NCBI GenBank assembly: GCA_031363085.1
Contig: JANLTU010000004.1
Location: 13,576-77,575 of the forward strand
DNA: 64,000 bases
Source of the DNA: UBA6921 sp031363085
Lineage (GTDB): Bacteria > Pseudomonadota > Gammaproteobacteria > SG8-11
Reading direction: 5' to 3'
Both the position numbers and the translations under genes were made by a program. Positions within the stretch are counted from its first letter, which is position 1, and every line of letters begins with the position of its first letter. Positions 1 through 8,159 of the stretch are shown one piece after another. The notes beneath the pieces were generated by a model. That model did no database searches. It had not been told where the DNA came from and saw only the letters and a program-made list of their open reading frames with translations.

Positions 1-53
1 TTGTCGTCGATGCGCATGGATTCACAGCTCGTAAAATTGAAAACGAATTTGCT

Positions 54-85
54 AAAAAAAACCGCCGCCCAGAGGGCGGCGGTTT
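54..85 (-). terminator. Rho-independent terminator of the ModA-like gene
   Basis: Perfect GC-rich stem CCGCCGCCC / GGGCGGCGG around an AGA loop (62-82). Read on the minus strand the right arm runs straight into a tract of eight T (54-61). It lies about 40 bases past the stop of the minus-strand gene ending at 123, so it should end that transcript. Confidence 0.85.
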
Positions 86-122
86 CGATCCCGCCAAGAG
101 TGGCGGGCAGGATTATACCCGA

Positions 123-1115
123 TTACTTGGCGTCGGGGATGGCTTTTGCCTTCAGTTCGTCGGCCGACGCCTTGGCGAAGCCATATTTGGCGTAAATATT
201 CTGCGCTTCATCGGTCGCCAAGTACGCCAAAAAAGCCGCCGCGTTTTTCGCGTTGCGGCCGTCTTTATATACCCCTGCCACATAGCCGGCTTTATCTTGC
301 TTGTTTAACGGCGCGTTAATGGCAACACCCTCCACTTTGCGACCGGTGGCTTTGGCGTGCACCACTTCCGTGGCCCACACAATGCCAACATCTGCCTCGC
401 CTTTCTCGATACGCTCCGGAGTCTCGCGATGATGGCGATCAGTGAACCAAGTTTTGTTCGCAACAGCCCAGCAACTTTTGCACTCTTTCCCGCCGGTAAC
501 TTTGTCGTGAATGCCTAAATCTTTCAGCATCTCAGAACCGTAAAATTTGAAGATCCCTTCGGTGAGCGGATTTGGGTGCGACTGCACCAGATCGTCGCGC
601 TTCAGATCTTCAGCACCCTTAACTTTTTTTGGATTACCCGCCGCAACCATTAATTCCAGCTTGTTATGGGTGTAGGTCTGGTACTGATCCATCTTGCCCG
701 CGCTTTTCAATTTCTTCAGATGGCCGATTTCGACGCTGGCGTAAACGTCCGGGTTCATCGCTATTTTTTGCCCGTTGATTTCGCCTTGCTTGAGCAACTG
801 ATCGTTTAGAATCTGACCCGGTGGAATGGTTTCAACGAACGCCGCTTTGACATTAGGGTCTTTCTTCAGAAATCCCTTCATCAACTCCTCCATCACCATG
901 AACTGGTTTCCGGCCAGATACACCACCAAGTCGGCCGTATAGGAATCACCGATTTTGCCAAGGTCGATTTTCCCGTCGGCATAAAACGTCCGGTAATCGG
1001 CGTTGCCACCATCGCCCGGCTCAACCTCGCCGGAAAATACCGGCGTGCTTAAAACCATCAGCGAAGCAATCGACATTGCAAAAAGCGCGTTCTGTACTCG
1101 ATGTGAAATTTTCAT
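123..1115 (-). CDS. Exported ModA-like substrate-binding protein
   Basis: A periplasmic oxyanion-binding protein of the ModA/TupA-like fold is the best guess. It is 330 residues, longer than a typical ModA (about 250). The N-terminus has a basic start, a hydrophobic stretch and a likely cleavage after VFSG near residue 29. The motifs LVVYLAGNQFMVMEELMKGF and a later KGEADVGIVWATEV resemble ModA-type lobes. A CKSCW pair near residue 212 lies in an insert not typical of ModA. The start is supported by AAGGAG eight bases upstream. No permease or ATPase gene lies beside it, so it may serve a distant transporter or act as a sensor or scavenger. The ligand is unproven; molybdate, tungstate or another oxyanion is inferred from fold and from the two molybdoenzymes at 32-39 kb. 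Confidence 0.65.
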   Translation of the reverse strand: MKISHRVQNALFAMSIASLMVLSTPVFSGEVEPGDGGNADYRTFYADGKIDLGKIGDSYTADLVVYLAGNQFMVMEELMKGFLKKDPNVKAAFVETIPPGQILNDQLLKQGEINGQKIAMNPDVYASVEIGHLKKLKSAGKMDQYQTYTHNKLELMVAAGNPKKVKGAEDLKRDDLVQSHPNPLTEGIFKFYGSEMLKDLGIHDKVTGGKECKSCWAVANKTWFTDRHHRETPERIEKGEADVGIVWATEVVHAKATGRKVEGVAINAPLNKQDKAGYVAGVYKDGRNAKNAAAFLAYLATDEAQNIYAKYGFAKASADELKAKAIPDAK

Positions 1116-1178
1116 ACCCCTTCTCCTTGTAACCTAAATTTTATGAAATGCCGCAAATCAACCGCGCACGTTTAAAGT

Positions 1179-1201
1179 GGATGTGACTAGCAGTCACATC
1201 C
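1179..1201. promoter_or_regulatory. Perfect palindrome upstream of the ModA-like gene
   Basis: Ten-base arms GGATGTGACT / AGTCACATCC around AGC, 64 bases upstream of the start at 1115. The half sites TGTGA and TCACA resemble the CRP/FNR family, but are seven bases apart rather than six. A dimeric regulator site is inferred; the regulator is unknown. Confidence 0.4.
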
Positions 1202-1288
1202 CATTCCATCCGAATCAAGTTATACAAAGAAAACGCAGGAATAATTTCTTATTATTGTCAACCGAGGTACGGACACCAGTCCCATTAA

Positions 1289-1331
1289 TACCCCGCCCGC
1301 CATGACTGCTTCTTGCACGACGAGCGGGGTA
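1289..1331 (-). terminator. Possible stem-loop terminator after the DsrE-like gene
   Basis: Arms TACCCCGC and GCGGGGTA enclose a 27-base loop just past the stop of the DsrE-like gene. No strong T tract follows on the minus strand, so this may be a weak terminator or only a 3' end stabiliser. Confidence 0.3.
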
Positions 1332-1337
1332 AAACAA

Positions 1338-1805
1338 CTACGGACGGATATAGCCGTAACCGCGTTCTTGCAATTCCAGGATACGCACGATACCAGCCGG
1401 CACCATGTGCGCGCCTTCAGTCAATTCGACTTTCGCGCCAGTATCTTTCTCCATCTTCTTCGCAGTGTTACCGCAAGCTGCAAAACTAATGTTTTGTACT
1501 GCGAGATCTTTAATGCGCTGTGCTACCGGGCTACCTTTAATCAGCATTTTCAAACCGGGGCCAAACGCCACGATTTCAATATTGATTTCGTCGATACCCA
1601 ATTCTTGTTGCACATTAACCGCATTGTTCAACGCCAAGTTAGCAACCTTCTCGTTGTCTTCACTCAACTGGATCACCATATTGTGTGCTTTCTTCGGAAG
1701 GATGGGTGCCGACAATTTCTCCGCCGCCACTGCGGCGGTAGACAAGCTGGCCAATAAACCCAATGACGCAATCGCCACCACAAACTTCGAAATTACCGAT
1801 TTCAT
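1338..1805 (-). CDS. Exported DsrE-family sulfur protein
   Basis: A 155-residue DsrE/TusD-like protein. These proteins carry sulfur as a persulfide on a conserved cysteine; here that is the Cys in SFAACGNT near residue 111. The C-terminal motif VPAGIVRILELQERGYGYI is typical of the family. Unlike cytoplasmic DsrE/TusD it has a clear signal peptide (about 28 residues ending AAVAA), so it should work in the periplasm. AGGAG precedes the ATG. It is a single gene 220 bases upstream of the ModA-like gene on the same strand, so the two may share control. A role in periplasmic handling of reduced sulfur is inferred from family and from the sulfite genes elsewhere in the window. Confidence 0.8.
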   Translation of the reverse strand: MKSVISKFVVAIASLGLLASLSTAAVAAEKLSAPILPKKAHNMVIQLSEDNEKVANLALNNAVNVQQELGIDEINIEIVAFGPGLKMLIKGSPVAQRIKDLAVQNISFAACGNTAKKMEKDTGAKVELTEGAHMVPAGIVRILELQERGYGYIRP

Positions 1806-2009
1806 TACAGCTCTCCTAAGTCATGAAGTTTAGAACGGGTTGCACTCGTTATACCGCATTATCACGAGTGTAAAACCATGCGGAATCACAGTGAAAACCG
1901 AATATAACTCAACCTGCTCAATTGGCAAAAAAAACCTGTATTTTGCATACATTTGTATTTATCTTCGGATAAATATTTTTGCGCATCGAGAGCACGTTAA
2001 GCGCCATCG

Positions 2010-5000
2010 TTATTCTCGGGAATAACCAAGATTTGGCGCCAGCCAGTGTTCGGCGGTGGCGAGATCCCACCCTTTACGATGCGCATAGTCGGCAACTTGA
2101 TCCGCATTGATTTTGCCAACGGCAAAATATTTGGCCTGCGGGTGCGCGAAATAAAATCCGCTCACCGCTGCCGTGGGCAGCATCGCGTACGCGTCGGTTA
2201 ACTCGATCCCGGTGTTGTCTTTTGCTTTGAGTAACTCCCACAGCAAGCCTTTTTCAGTATGCTCCGGGCAGGCTGGGTAACCGGGCGCCGGACGGATGCC
2301 GTGATATTTTTCATCGACCAGTTCCGTGTTGCTGAGCTGCTCGTCAGACGCGTAACCCCAAAGTTCTTTGCGTACTTTTTCGTGCAGCATTTCGGCAAAC
2401 GCTTCCGCCAAACGATCCGCCAGCGCCTTGAGCATAATGGCGCTGTAATCGTCGTGATTTTTTTCAAAGCGCGCCACGTGCGCGTCGATGCCGATACCGG
2501 CGGTGACGGCGAAGCCACCAAAGTAATCCGCTACGCCGCTGTCCTTGGGTGCGATGAAATCCGCAAGACACAGATTCGGCTTGGCATCGGGCTTGGGTTG
2601 TTGCTGACGCAGGAAGTGGAACGTGATCGTGACTTTTTTGCGCGCGTCGTCAGCGAAGATCTCAACATCATCATCGCCCAGACGATTGGCAGCGAACAAA
2701 CCGATCACCGCGCGCGCACTTAACCAGCGCTCGGCGATAAGCTGCCGCAACATCGCTTGCGCGTCGTCGAACAGCTTGCGCGCTTCGACGCCCTGCGCGG
2801 CGTCTTGCAGGATTTTCGGATAACTGCCGCGCAGCTCCCACGCCTGAAAGAACGGTGTCCAGTCGATATAGCGCTGAATCTCACTAAGCGGAAAATCATC
2901 GAAGACCTGAATGCCGAGCTTGCGCGGCTTGACCGGAACATAGCCGTTCCAGTCGATCTTGACTTTATTGGCGCGCGCCTGGGCCAGCGTCAGCCATTGG
3001 GTTTGTTTCTCGCGGCCCAGATACTGCTCACGCACTTCGTCGTATTCGGCGCGGATACGCGCGGCGAACTCGGCGCACGTGGCGCCGATTAAATTCTGTG
3101 CGACGCCTACCGCACGCGACGCGTCTTTCACGTAGATCACCGGATGCGGATAATTCGGCGCGATCTTCACCGCCGTGTGTGCCCGCGACGTAGTCGCGCC
3201 GCCGATCAGCAACGGCAGCGTAAAGCCCTGGCGCTGCATTTCTTTAGCAAGATGCGCCATCTCTTCCAGCGACGGGGTAATCAGCCCGGACAAACCGATA
3301 ATGTCAACGTTATGCTCGCGCGCCGCATCCAGAATTTTTTGCGCGGGCACCATCACGCCCAGATCAATCACTTCAAAGTTATTGCACTGCAACACCACGC
3401 CAACGATGTTTTTGCCGATGTCATGCACGTCGCCCTTGACCGTCGCCATCAGGATTTTTCCGGCCGCACGCGCGTCGGCGTGCTTCTCGGCCTCGATATA
3501 GGGCAGCAGATGCGCGACCGCTTTCTTCATCACACGTGCCGATTTCACCACCTGCGGTAAAAACATTTTTCCGGCGCCGAACAAATCGCCGACCACATTC
3601 ATGCCGTCCATCAACGGGCCTTCAATGACTTGAATTGGCCGCACCACAGTCAGACGTGCGGCCTCGGTATCTTCAACCACATAAGCGTCAATACCGTGCA
3701 CCAGTGCGTGCTCCAGGCGCTTGGTCACCAGCCAAGCGCGCCACGCCAAGTCTTCGACTTTTGCGGCCGTGCTCCCGTCACCTTTGTATTGATCCGCAAT
3801 CGCCAGCAGGCGTTCGGTCGCGTCGTCGCGACGGTTGAGCACCACATCTTCAACGCGCTCGCGCAACTCCACAGGCAGGTCGTCGTACAACGCCAGTTGC
3901 CCGGCATTGACGATGCCCATGCTCATACCGGCCTTGATGGCGTGGTACAAAAACACCGAGTGAATCGCTTCGCGCACCGGGTTGTTGCCGCGAAACGAAA
4001 ACGACACGTTGCTGACGCCGCCGCTGATCAGCGCGTACGGCAAAGTGTTTTTGATGGCGCGCGTGGCGTTGATGAAGTCCACGGCGTAATTGTTGTGTTC
4101 TTCGATACCGGTCGCGATGGCGAAAATATTCGGATCGAAAATGATGTCTTCCGGCGTAAACCCGGCTTGCTCGATCAGAAATTTGTAGCTGCGCGTACAA
4201 ATGTCAACCTTGCGCGCCTGGGTGTCGGCCTGACCCTGCTCATCGAAGGCCATCACCACCGTCGCCGCGCCGTATTTGCGAATTTTTTTGGCGTGTTCGA
4301 GAAACTGCGCCTCGCCTTCTTTCAGCGAAATCGAGTTCACCACGCCCTTGCCCTGAATGCATTTCAGACCGGCTTCGATGATCGACCACTTGGACGAGTC
4401 GATCATCACCGGCACGCGTGCAATATCCGGCTCGGAGGAAATCAGATTCAGAAACGTAATCATCGCCTGCTCGCCGTCGAGCATGGCTTCGTCCATGTTG
4501 ATGTCGATGATCTGCGCGCCGCTCTCGACCTGCTGGCGCGCCACATTCAGCGCCTTGTCGTATTCGCCGTTGAGCACCAGCTTTTTGAAGGCTGCCGAGC
4601 CGGTGACGTTGGTGCGCTCGCCGACGTTGACAAATAAACTATCGCCGGAAATATTGAAGGGCTCGTAACCGCTTAAACGGCATTGCGGCTCGATCACCGG
4701 AATCTTGCGCGGCGCAACATCGCGTACCGCCTCGACAATCGCGCGGATGTGATCCGGCCCGGTGCCACAGCAGCCGCCGACGATATTCAACAAGCCGCTG
4801 CGCGCCCACTCGCCAATATGTTCGGCCAGCATTTGCGGCGTTTCATCGTAGCCACCGAAGGCGTTGGGCAAGCCGGCATTGGGGTGGGAGCTGATATGGC
4901 AATTCGCGATGCGGCTCAGCTCGTCGACATACTGACGTAAATCCTGCGCACCTAACGCGCAGTTCAGCCCGAAGGAAATGGGATCGGCGTGGCGCAGTGA

Positions 5001-5705
5001 GTTATAAAACGCCTCCACGGTTTGGCCGGTCAAGGTGCGGCCCGAGGTGTCGGTGATGGTGCCGGAAACCATGATGGGCAGTTCGACGCCACTCTGTTCG
5101 AAATAAGTCTTGACCGCGAACACCGCCGCTTTCGCATTGAGTGTGTCGAAAATAGTTTCGATCAAAATGAAATCGGCGCCGCCATCCACAAGCCCGCGCG
5201 TCGCTTCGACATAAGCGTTCGCCAGTTGATCGAAGGTGATATTGCGAAAGCTGGGGTTGTTGACATCCGGCGAAATCGAGCACGTGCGGTTGGTCGGCCC
5301 GAGCACCCCGGCGACAAAGCGTGGCTGCTGCGGCGTCTTCGCTGTGGCCGCATCTGCCGCTTCACGAGCGACCCGTGCCGCCGCAACATTCAGCTCGTAC
5401 ACCAGCGGCTCCATTTGATAATCCGCCATCGAAATTGCGGTGGAGTTGAAACTGTTGGTTTCGAGAATGTCGGCGCCCGCGTCGAGGTATTGCGTATGAA
5501 TCTCACGGATGATGTGCGGCTGACTGAGCACCAGTAGATCGTTGTTGCCCTTCACATCGCAGGGGTGATTTTTGAAACGCGCGCCGCGATAGTCCGCCTC
5601 CTGCAAGTTGTAGCCCTGGATCATGGTGCCCATGGCCCCGTCCAGAATCAGGATGCGTTGCTGTAATACTTGCTTGAATTGAGCGATGCGCGTGCTGCGA
5701 CTCAT
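2010..5705 (-). CDS. metH: Cobalamin-dependent methionine synthase
   Basis: Cytoplasmic enzyme that moves a methyl group from 5-methyltetrahydrofolate to homocysteine through methylcobalamin. All four modules are present in 1231 residues, the usual length. They are the homocysteine domain with zinc-site GGCCGT near residue 310, the pterin domain starting NVGERTNVTGS near 360, the B12 domain with GDVHDIGKNIV near 755 (His being the cobalt ligand), and the C-terminal reactivation domain with RPAPGYPACPEH near 1140. It starts 62 bases downstream of a rhodanese stop on the same strand. No SAH or cobalamin riboswitch is visible in that short gap. With NrdJ it makes two B12-dependent enzymes in this window. 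Confidence 0.97.
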   Translation of the reverse strand: MSRSTRIAQFKQVLQQRILILDGAMGTMIQGYNLQEADYRGARFKNHPCDVKGNNDLLVLSQPHIIREIHTQYLDAGADILETNSFNSTAISMADYQMEPLVYELNVAAARVAREAADAATAKTPQQPRFVAGVLGPTNRTCSISPDVNNPSFRNITFDQLANAYVEATRGLVDGGADFILIETIFDTLNAKAAVFAVKTYFEQSGVELPIMVSGTITDTSGRTLTGQTVEAFYNSLRHADPISFGLNCALGAQDLRQYVDELSRIANCHISSHPNAGLPNAFGGYDETPQMLAEHIGEWARSGLLNIVGGCCGTGPDHIRAIVEAVRDVAPRKIPVIEPQCRLSGYEPFNISGDSLFVNVGERTNVTGSAAFKKLVLNGEYDKALNVARQQVESGAQIIDINMDEAMLDGEQAMITFLNLISSEPDIARVPVMIDSSKWSIIEAGLKCIQGKGVVNSISLKEGEAQFLEHAKKIRKYGAATVVMAFDEQGQADTQARKVDICTRSYKFLIEQAGFTPEDIIFDPNIFAIATGIEEHNNYAVDFINATRAIKNTLPYALISGGVSNVSFSFRGNNPVREAIHSVFLYHAIKAGMSMGIVNAGQLALYDDLPVELRERVEDVVLNRRDDATERLLAIADQYKGDGSTAAKVEDLAWRAWLVTKRLEHALVHGIDAYVVEDTEAARLTVVRPIQVIEGPLMDGMNVVGDLFGAGKMFLPQVVKSARVMKKAVAHLLPYIEAEKHADARAAGKILMATVKGDVHDIGKNIVGVVLQCNNFEVIDLGVMVPAQKILDAAREHNVDIIGLSGLITPSLEEMAHLAKEMQRQGFTLPLLIGGATTSRAHTAVKIAPNYPHPVIYVKDASRAVGVAQNLIGATCAEFAARIRAEYDEVREQYLGREKQTQWLTLAQARANKVKIDWNGYVPVKPRKLGIQVFDDFPLSEIQRYIDWTPFFQAWELRGSYPKILQDAAQGVEARKLFDDAQAMLRQLIAERWLSARAVIGLFAANRLGDDDVEIFADDARKKVTITFHFLRQQQPKPDAKPNLCLADFIAPKDSGVADYFGGFAVTAGIGIDAHVARFEKNHDDYSAIMLKALADRLAEAFAEMLHEKVRKELWGYASDEQLSNTELVDEKYHGIRPAPGYPACPEHTEKGLLWELLKAKDNTGIELTDAYAMLPTAAVSGFYFAHPQAKYFAVGKINADQVADYAHRKGWDLATAEHWLAPNLGYSRE

Positions 5706-5767
5706 GGGTCTACCATCATGAAAAATAGGCGCGCAAGCTTAGCATGGAGCCCTTGCTCGCGGCGCTA

Positions 5768-6196
5768 TCAGCACTGCTCCCACGGCAAACCGTGATAGCG
5801 CCAACCGCCCTGGGTGCTGCGATGGTGGGTCTCGTCGAGATCGCCCTCGAACCCTTCAGTGACGTGACAAATTTCCACGAAGCCCTCTTTGACAAGCAAT
5901 TCGCCCGCCTCAAGCGAACGTTTTCCGCTGCGGCAAATCAGCACTACCGGCGCACTGCTGTGTCCCTCATGCGCGCTGATTCCGCCCAACATGACCTGAC
6001 GCACTTGCGACGCGAAATGCGGATTGATTTTCCAGTCCGGCTCGTCGATCCACGGAATATGGATCGCGCCTTTAGGGTGGCCGACAAATAAAAACTCCAT
6101 CGACGAGCGCACGTCGATCAACACCGCGCGCGGATTTTTTTGCAGTAGCTCGTAAGCTTGTTTGGGCGTGAGATCGTGAACAGGGGTTGCGGTCAT
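5768..6196 (-). CDS. Rhodanese-domain sulfurtransferase
   Basis: A single-domain rhodanese of 142 residues. The active-site loop CRSGKR (Cys near residue 107) and the DVRSSMEFLFVGHPKGAIHI segment are both present. Such proteins transfer sulfane sulfur from a persulfide on the active-site Cys. I chose the inner ATG at 6196 because GAGG lies nine bases before it; an in-frame ATG at 6220 has no ribosome site and would add eight residues. It is directly upstream of metH and may be cotranscribed with it. The sulfur donor and acceptor are unknown. Confidence 0.85.
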   Translation of the reverse strand: MTATPVHDLTPKQAYELLQKNPRAVLIDVRSSMEFLFVGHPKGAIHIPWIDEPDWKINPHFASQVRQVMLGGISAHEGHSSAPVVLICRSGKRSLEAGELLVKEGFVEICHVTEGFEGDLDETHHRSTQGGWRYHGLPWEQC

Positions 6197-6315
6197 GACG
6201 GTGATCCTCGTGGCAGCCATGTGACTGTCGGAATGCTACAACCTATAAAGTAGCGCGGCCATTGTGGCAAGTACTCGATACGGAGCGGCACACCGAAATC
6301 CTGAGCAGGCACCCT

Positions 6316-6993
6316 TTAATCTACCGCCTGCTTCGGTCGCCCTCGTGGCCGGTGCCGTAGCACCCGCCCGGTCTTTTTTTCCAACTTATCAATAAACTTT
6401 TCCGAGCCACAGGGCAAGCCTGTTTCCACGTTGCGCCGCAATACCTCCAGTTGCGTCGGCTCGTCACCCTCGGCCAGCCACGCCGACCAGTCACCGATGC
6501 CTGCAAACTGATCACGCCAATACGGCTTGGCCGTTAATAGCGCGTCTTGCTTTAATCCACAATGTGCAGCGGCGCTGGACCACGGATAGCTTTCTGCCTT
6601 CCGCAGAAGCTTGGCACGTACTGGATTGCGCTCCACGTAGCGTATGGCCGCCCAAAGATAGGTCTCATCCAGCGGCGAGGAAAAAAATCGCCCTTGCCAG
6701 AGATGCCCCTTCCAGCCTTGGGCACGATTAATCCGTTGGGCGTAGCGCATGTGTAAAGGCTTAAAGACTTGGTGCAGACCCGCTTCCGTCGTAGGTACCG
6801 CAATCAGGTGAACATGGTTGGTCATCAGGCAGTAAGCGAGAATGTCGACCTTGCACTTCTGCGCATAACCCTTCAACCACTGCAAATAGGCTTGCCGGTC
6901 AGCATCCGTAAAAAATACATCCTCACGACGATTACCCCGCTGAGTAATGTGGTGGGGCATGCGCGCACAAACATTTCGGGCAAGTCGAGGCAT
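6316..6993 (-). CDS. REP-associated tyrosine transposase (RAYT, Y1 family)
   Basis: 225 residues of the TnpA_REP/Y1 family, single-strand endonucleases related to IS200/IS605 transposases. Key features are MPHHITQRGN at residue 12, the HUH pair in MTNHVHLI near residue 60 and the helix with Tyr in IRYVERNPVRAK near 120. RAYTs bind and cut short palindromes that surround their own genes. Here a perfect hairpin sits 32 bases upstream of the start (7026-7066). The C-terminus is rich in Arg and Lys, as usual. The gene is intact. It is probably a domesticated single-copy gene, although wider spread of its hairpins in the genome cannot be seen from this window. Confidence 0.9.
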   Translation of the reverse strand: MPRLARNVCARMPHHITQRGNRREDVFFTDADRQAYLQWLKGYAQKCKVDILAYCLMTNHVHLIAVPTTEAGLHQVFKPLHMRYAQRINRAQGWKGHLWQGRFFSSPLDETYLWAAIRYVERNPVRAKLLRKAESYPWSSAAAHCGLKQDALLTAKPYWRDQFAGIGDWSAWLAEGDEPTQLEVLRRNVETGLPCGSEKFIDKLEKKTGRVLRHRPRGRPKQAVD

Positions 6994-7025
6994 ACAGTGA
7001 AGTTACTACAAGTGGCGTCCAATTA

Positions 7026-7066
7026 AAAGGGAAGCGTCCCTATTTTAAATGGGGACGCTTCCCTTT
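7026..7066. repeat. RAYT-associated palindromic element
   Basis: Perfect 15-base arms AAAGGGAAGCGTCCC and GGGACGCTTCCCTTT around an 11-base AT-rich loop. The element lies immediately upstream of the RAYT gene, between it and the divergent acyltransferase gene. This is the form of substrate expected for a RAYT. No second copy was noticed in the window by eye. It could also act as a bidirectional terminator or as a shared promoter element. Confidence 0.75.
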
Positions 7067-7129
7067 ATTGGTTTTAGCTTGCCGGGCGCGTTACACTGGC
7101 GCTCGCTGAAAATCACTTGATCTGAAACC

Positions 7130-8008
7130 ATGCGCGTTATCTTCGTTAAGACATTGTTGCGTTTGTTGTCGCTGCTGCCGTTGCGGTTGGCGCATGTGTT
7201 GGGCGCGCTATTGGGAAATTTTTTTTGGTGGCTGCCGACGCAACTACATCGCGTCACGGCAATCAATGTGCGGCACTGTTTTCCGGAGCTGAGCACAAGC
7301 GCACAAGCCGCTTTGATTCGCGTTAATTTAAATGAAACCGGCAAGACCTTGCTGGAAGTCGGCCCGTTATGGTTCTGGGAAAAACAACGCCTGCTGGATT
7401 TATTTGTGCACATCAGCGGTGAGGACGCAGTGCAGCGCGCGCTGCGCAAACAACGCGGCGTGATCTTTGCTGGGCCGCATCTTGGCAGTTGGGAGCTGGT
7501 CGGCGCGCACCTGTCCCATCATTATGCAGTGACGACGATGTATCGCCCGCCGCGCCTGCGCGAACTCGAAGCGCTGATGGTTGCATCACGCGAACGCTTC
7601 GGCGCGCACTTGGTGCCGACGACTGCCGCTGGTGTGCGAAATTTATTCCAGGTGCTGGAGCAAGGCGGTTGTGTGGGTATCTTGCCTGATCAGGATCCGG
7701 GCGAAGGCAGCGGTGCCTTTGCGCCGTTCTTCGGCCAACAGGCGTATAGCATGACATTATTGTCGCGCTTGGCGCGCAAGACCCACGCCGCAGTGTTTTT
7801 TGTTTATGCGCAGCGCCTGCCGCAGGCCGCCGGCTACCATTTGCATTTTGTGCCGGCGCATCCCGACATTGCGCATGCGGATGCGGAAATCGCCGCGCGC
7901 CATCTCAACGCCGGTGTTGAGACCTGTGTGCGGGCGCTGCCGGAGCAATATCAGTGGGGTTACAAGCGCTTTAAAACCCGCGCGGCGGGTGACGCAGCGA
8001 TGTACTAA
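7130..8008 (+). CDS. LpxL/HtrB-type lipid A acyltransferase (first copy)
   Basis: Inner-membrane acyltransferase of the LpxL/LpxM family, which adds a secondary acyl chain to lipid A. The catalytic HX4E motif is in GPHLGSWELVG near residue 123, and DQDPGEGSGAF is the second conserved block. The N-terminal 35 residues form one hydrophobic anchor. At 292 residues it has normal length. It stands alone, so chain and position specificity cannot be told. A related gene is at 60346-61296 beside waaA; that one is the better candidate for the main LpxL, and this one may be the second acyltransferase (LpxM role) or act on another lipid. No strong ribosome site precedes the ATG. Confidence 0.85.
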   Translation: MRVIFVKTLLRLLSLLPLRLAHVLGALLGNFFWWLPTQLHRVTAINVRHCFPELSTSAQAALIRVNLNETGKTLLEVGPLWFWEKQRLLDLFVHISGEDAVQRALRKQRGVIFAGPHLGSWELVGAHLSHHYAVTTMYRPPRLRELEALMVASRERFGAHLVPTTAAGVRNLFQVLEQGGCVGILPDQDPGEGSGAFAPFFGQQAYSMTLLSRLARKTHAAVFFVYAQRLPQAAGYHLHFVPAHPDIAHADAEIAARHLNAGVETCVRALPEQYQWGYKRFKTRAAGDAAMY

Positions 8009-8018
8009 AAACCGCGAA

Positions 8019-8137
8019 GAGCTTGGTAGAACCGGAAGGCAAGAGTATCGGGGTTGGGGTGCTGCATGCCATGAGGATTTCCGCTATTCCGTGTGCGATC
8101 CTAAATAGCATCTCTTACCACCGGTTTTACCAAGCTC
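8019..8137. repeat. 119-base inverted-repeat element between convergent genes
   Basis: 17-base terminal arms beginning GAGCTTGGTAGAACCGG and ending CCGGTTTTACCAAGCTC, with one mismatch. The stem continues inward with GGCAAGAG against CTCTTACC, leaving a loop of about 60 bases. It starts 11 bases after the acyltransferase stop and ends 22 bases before the stop of the converging Sel1 gene. It could be a small non-autonomous element or a large bidirectional terminator. No coding potential is seen. Confidence 0.6.
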
Positions 8138-8159
8138 TCCTGTTTTGATATTAAAAATT

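Noticed and set aside
1182..1198. Standard CRP site
   Set aside because: TGTGA and TCACA are separated by seven bases; a CRP site needs six.
1957..1980. Terminator ATTTATC-TTCG-GATAAAT plus T run on the plus strand
   Set aside because: The stem is weak and AT-rich, and no plus-strand gene lies upstream that would use it.
3630..4637. Long plus-strand open frame opposite metH
   Set aside because: It lies inside the conserved pterin and cap regions of metH, has no ribosome site and looks like no known protein; GC-rich coding favours such shadows.
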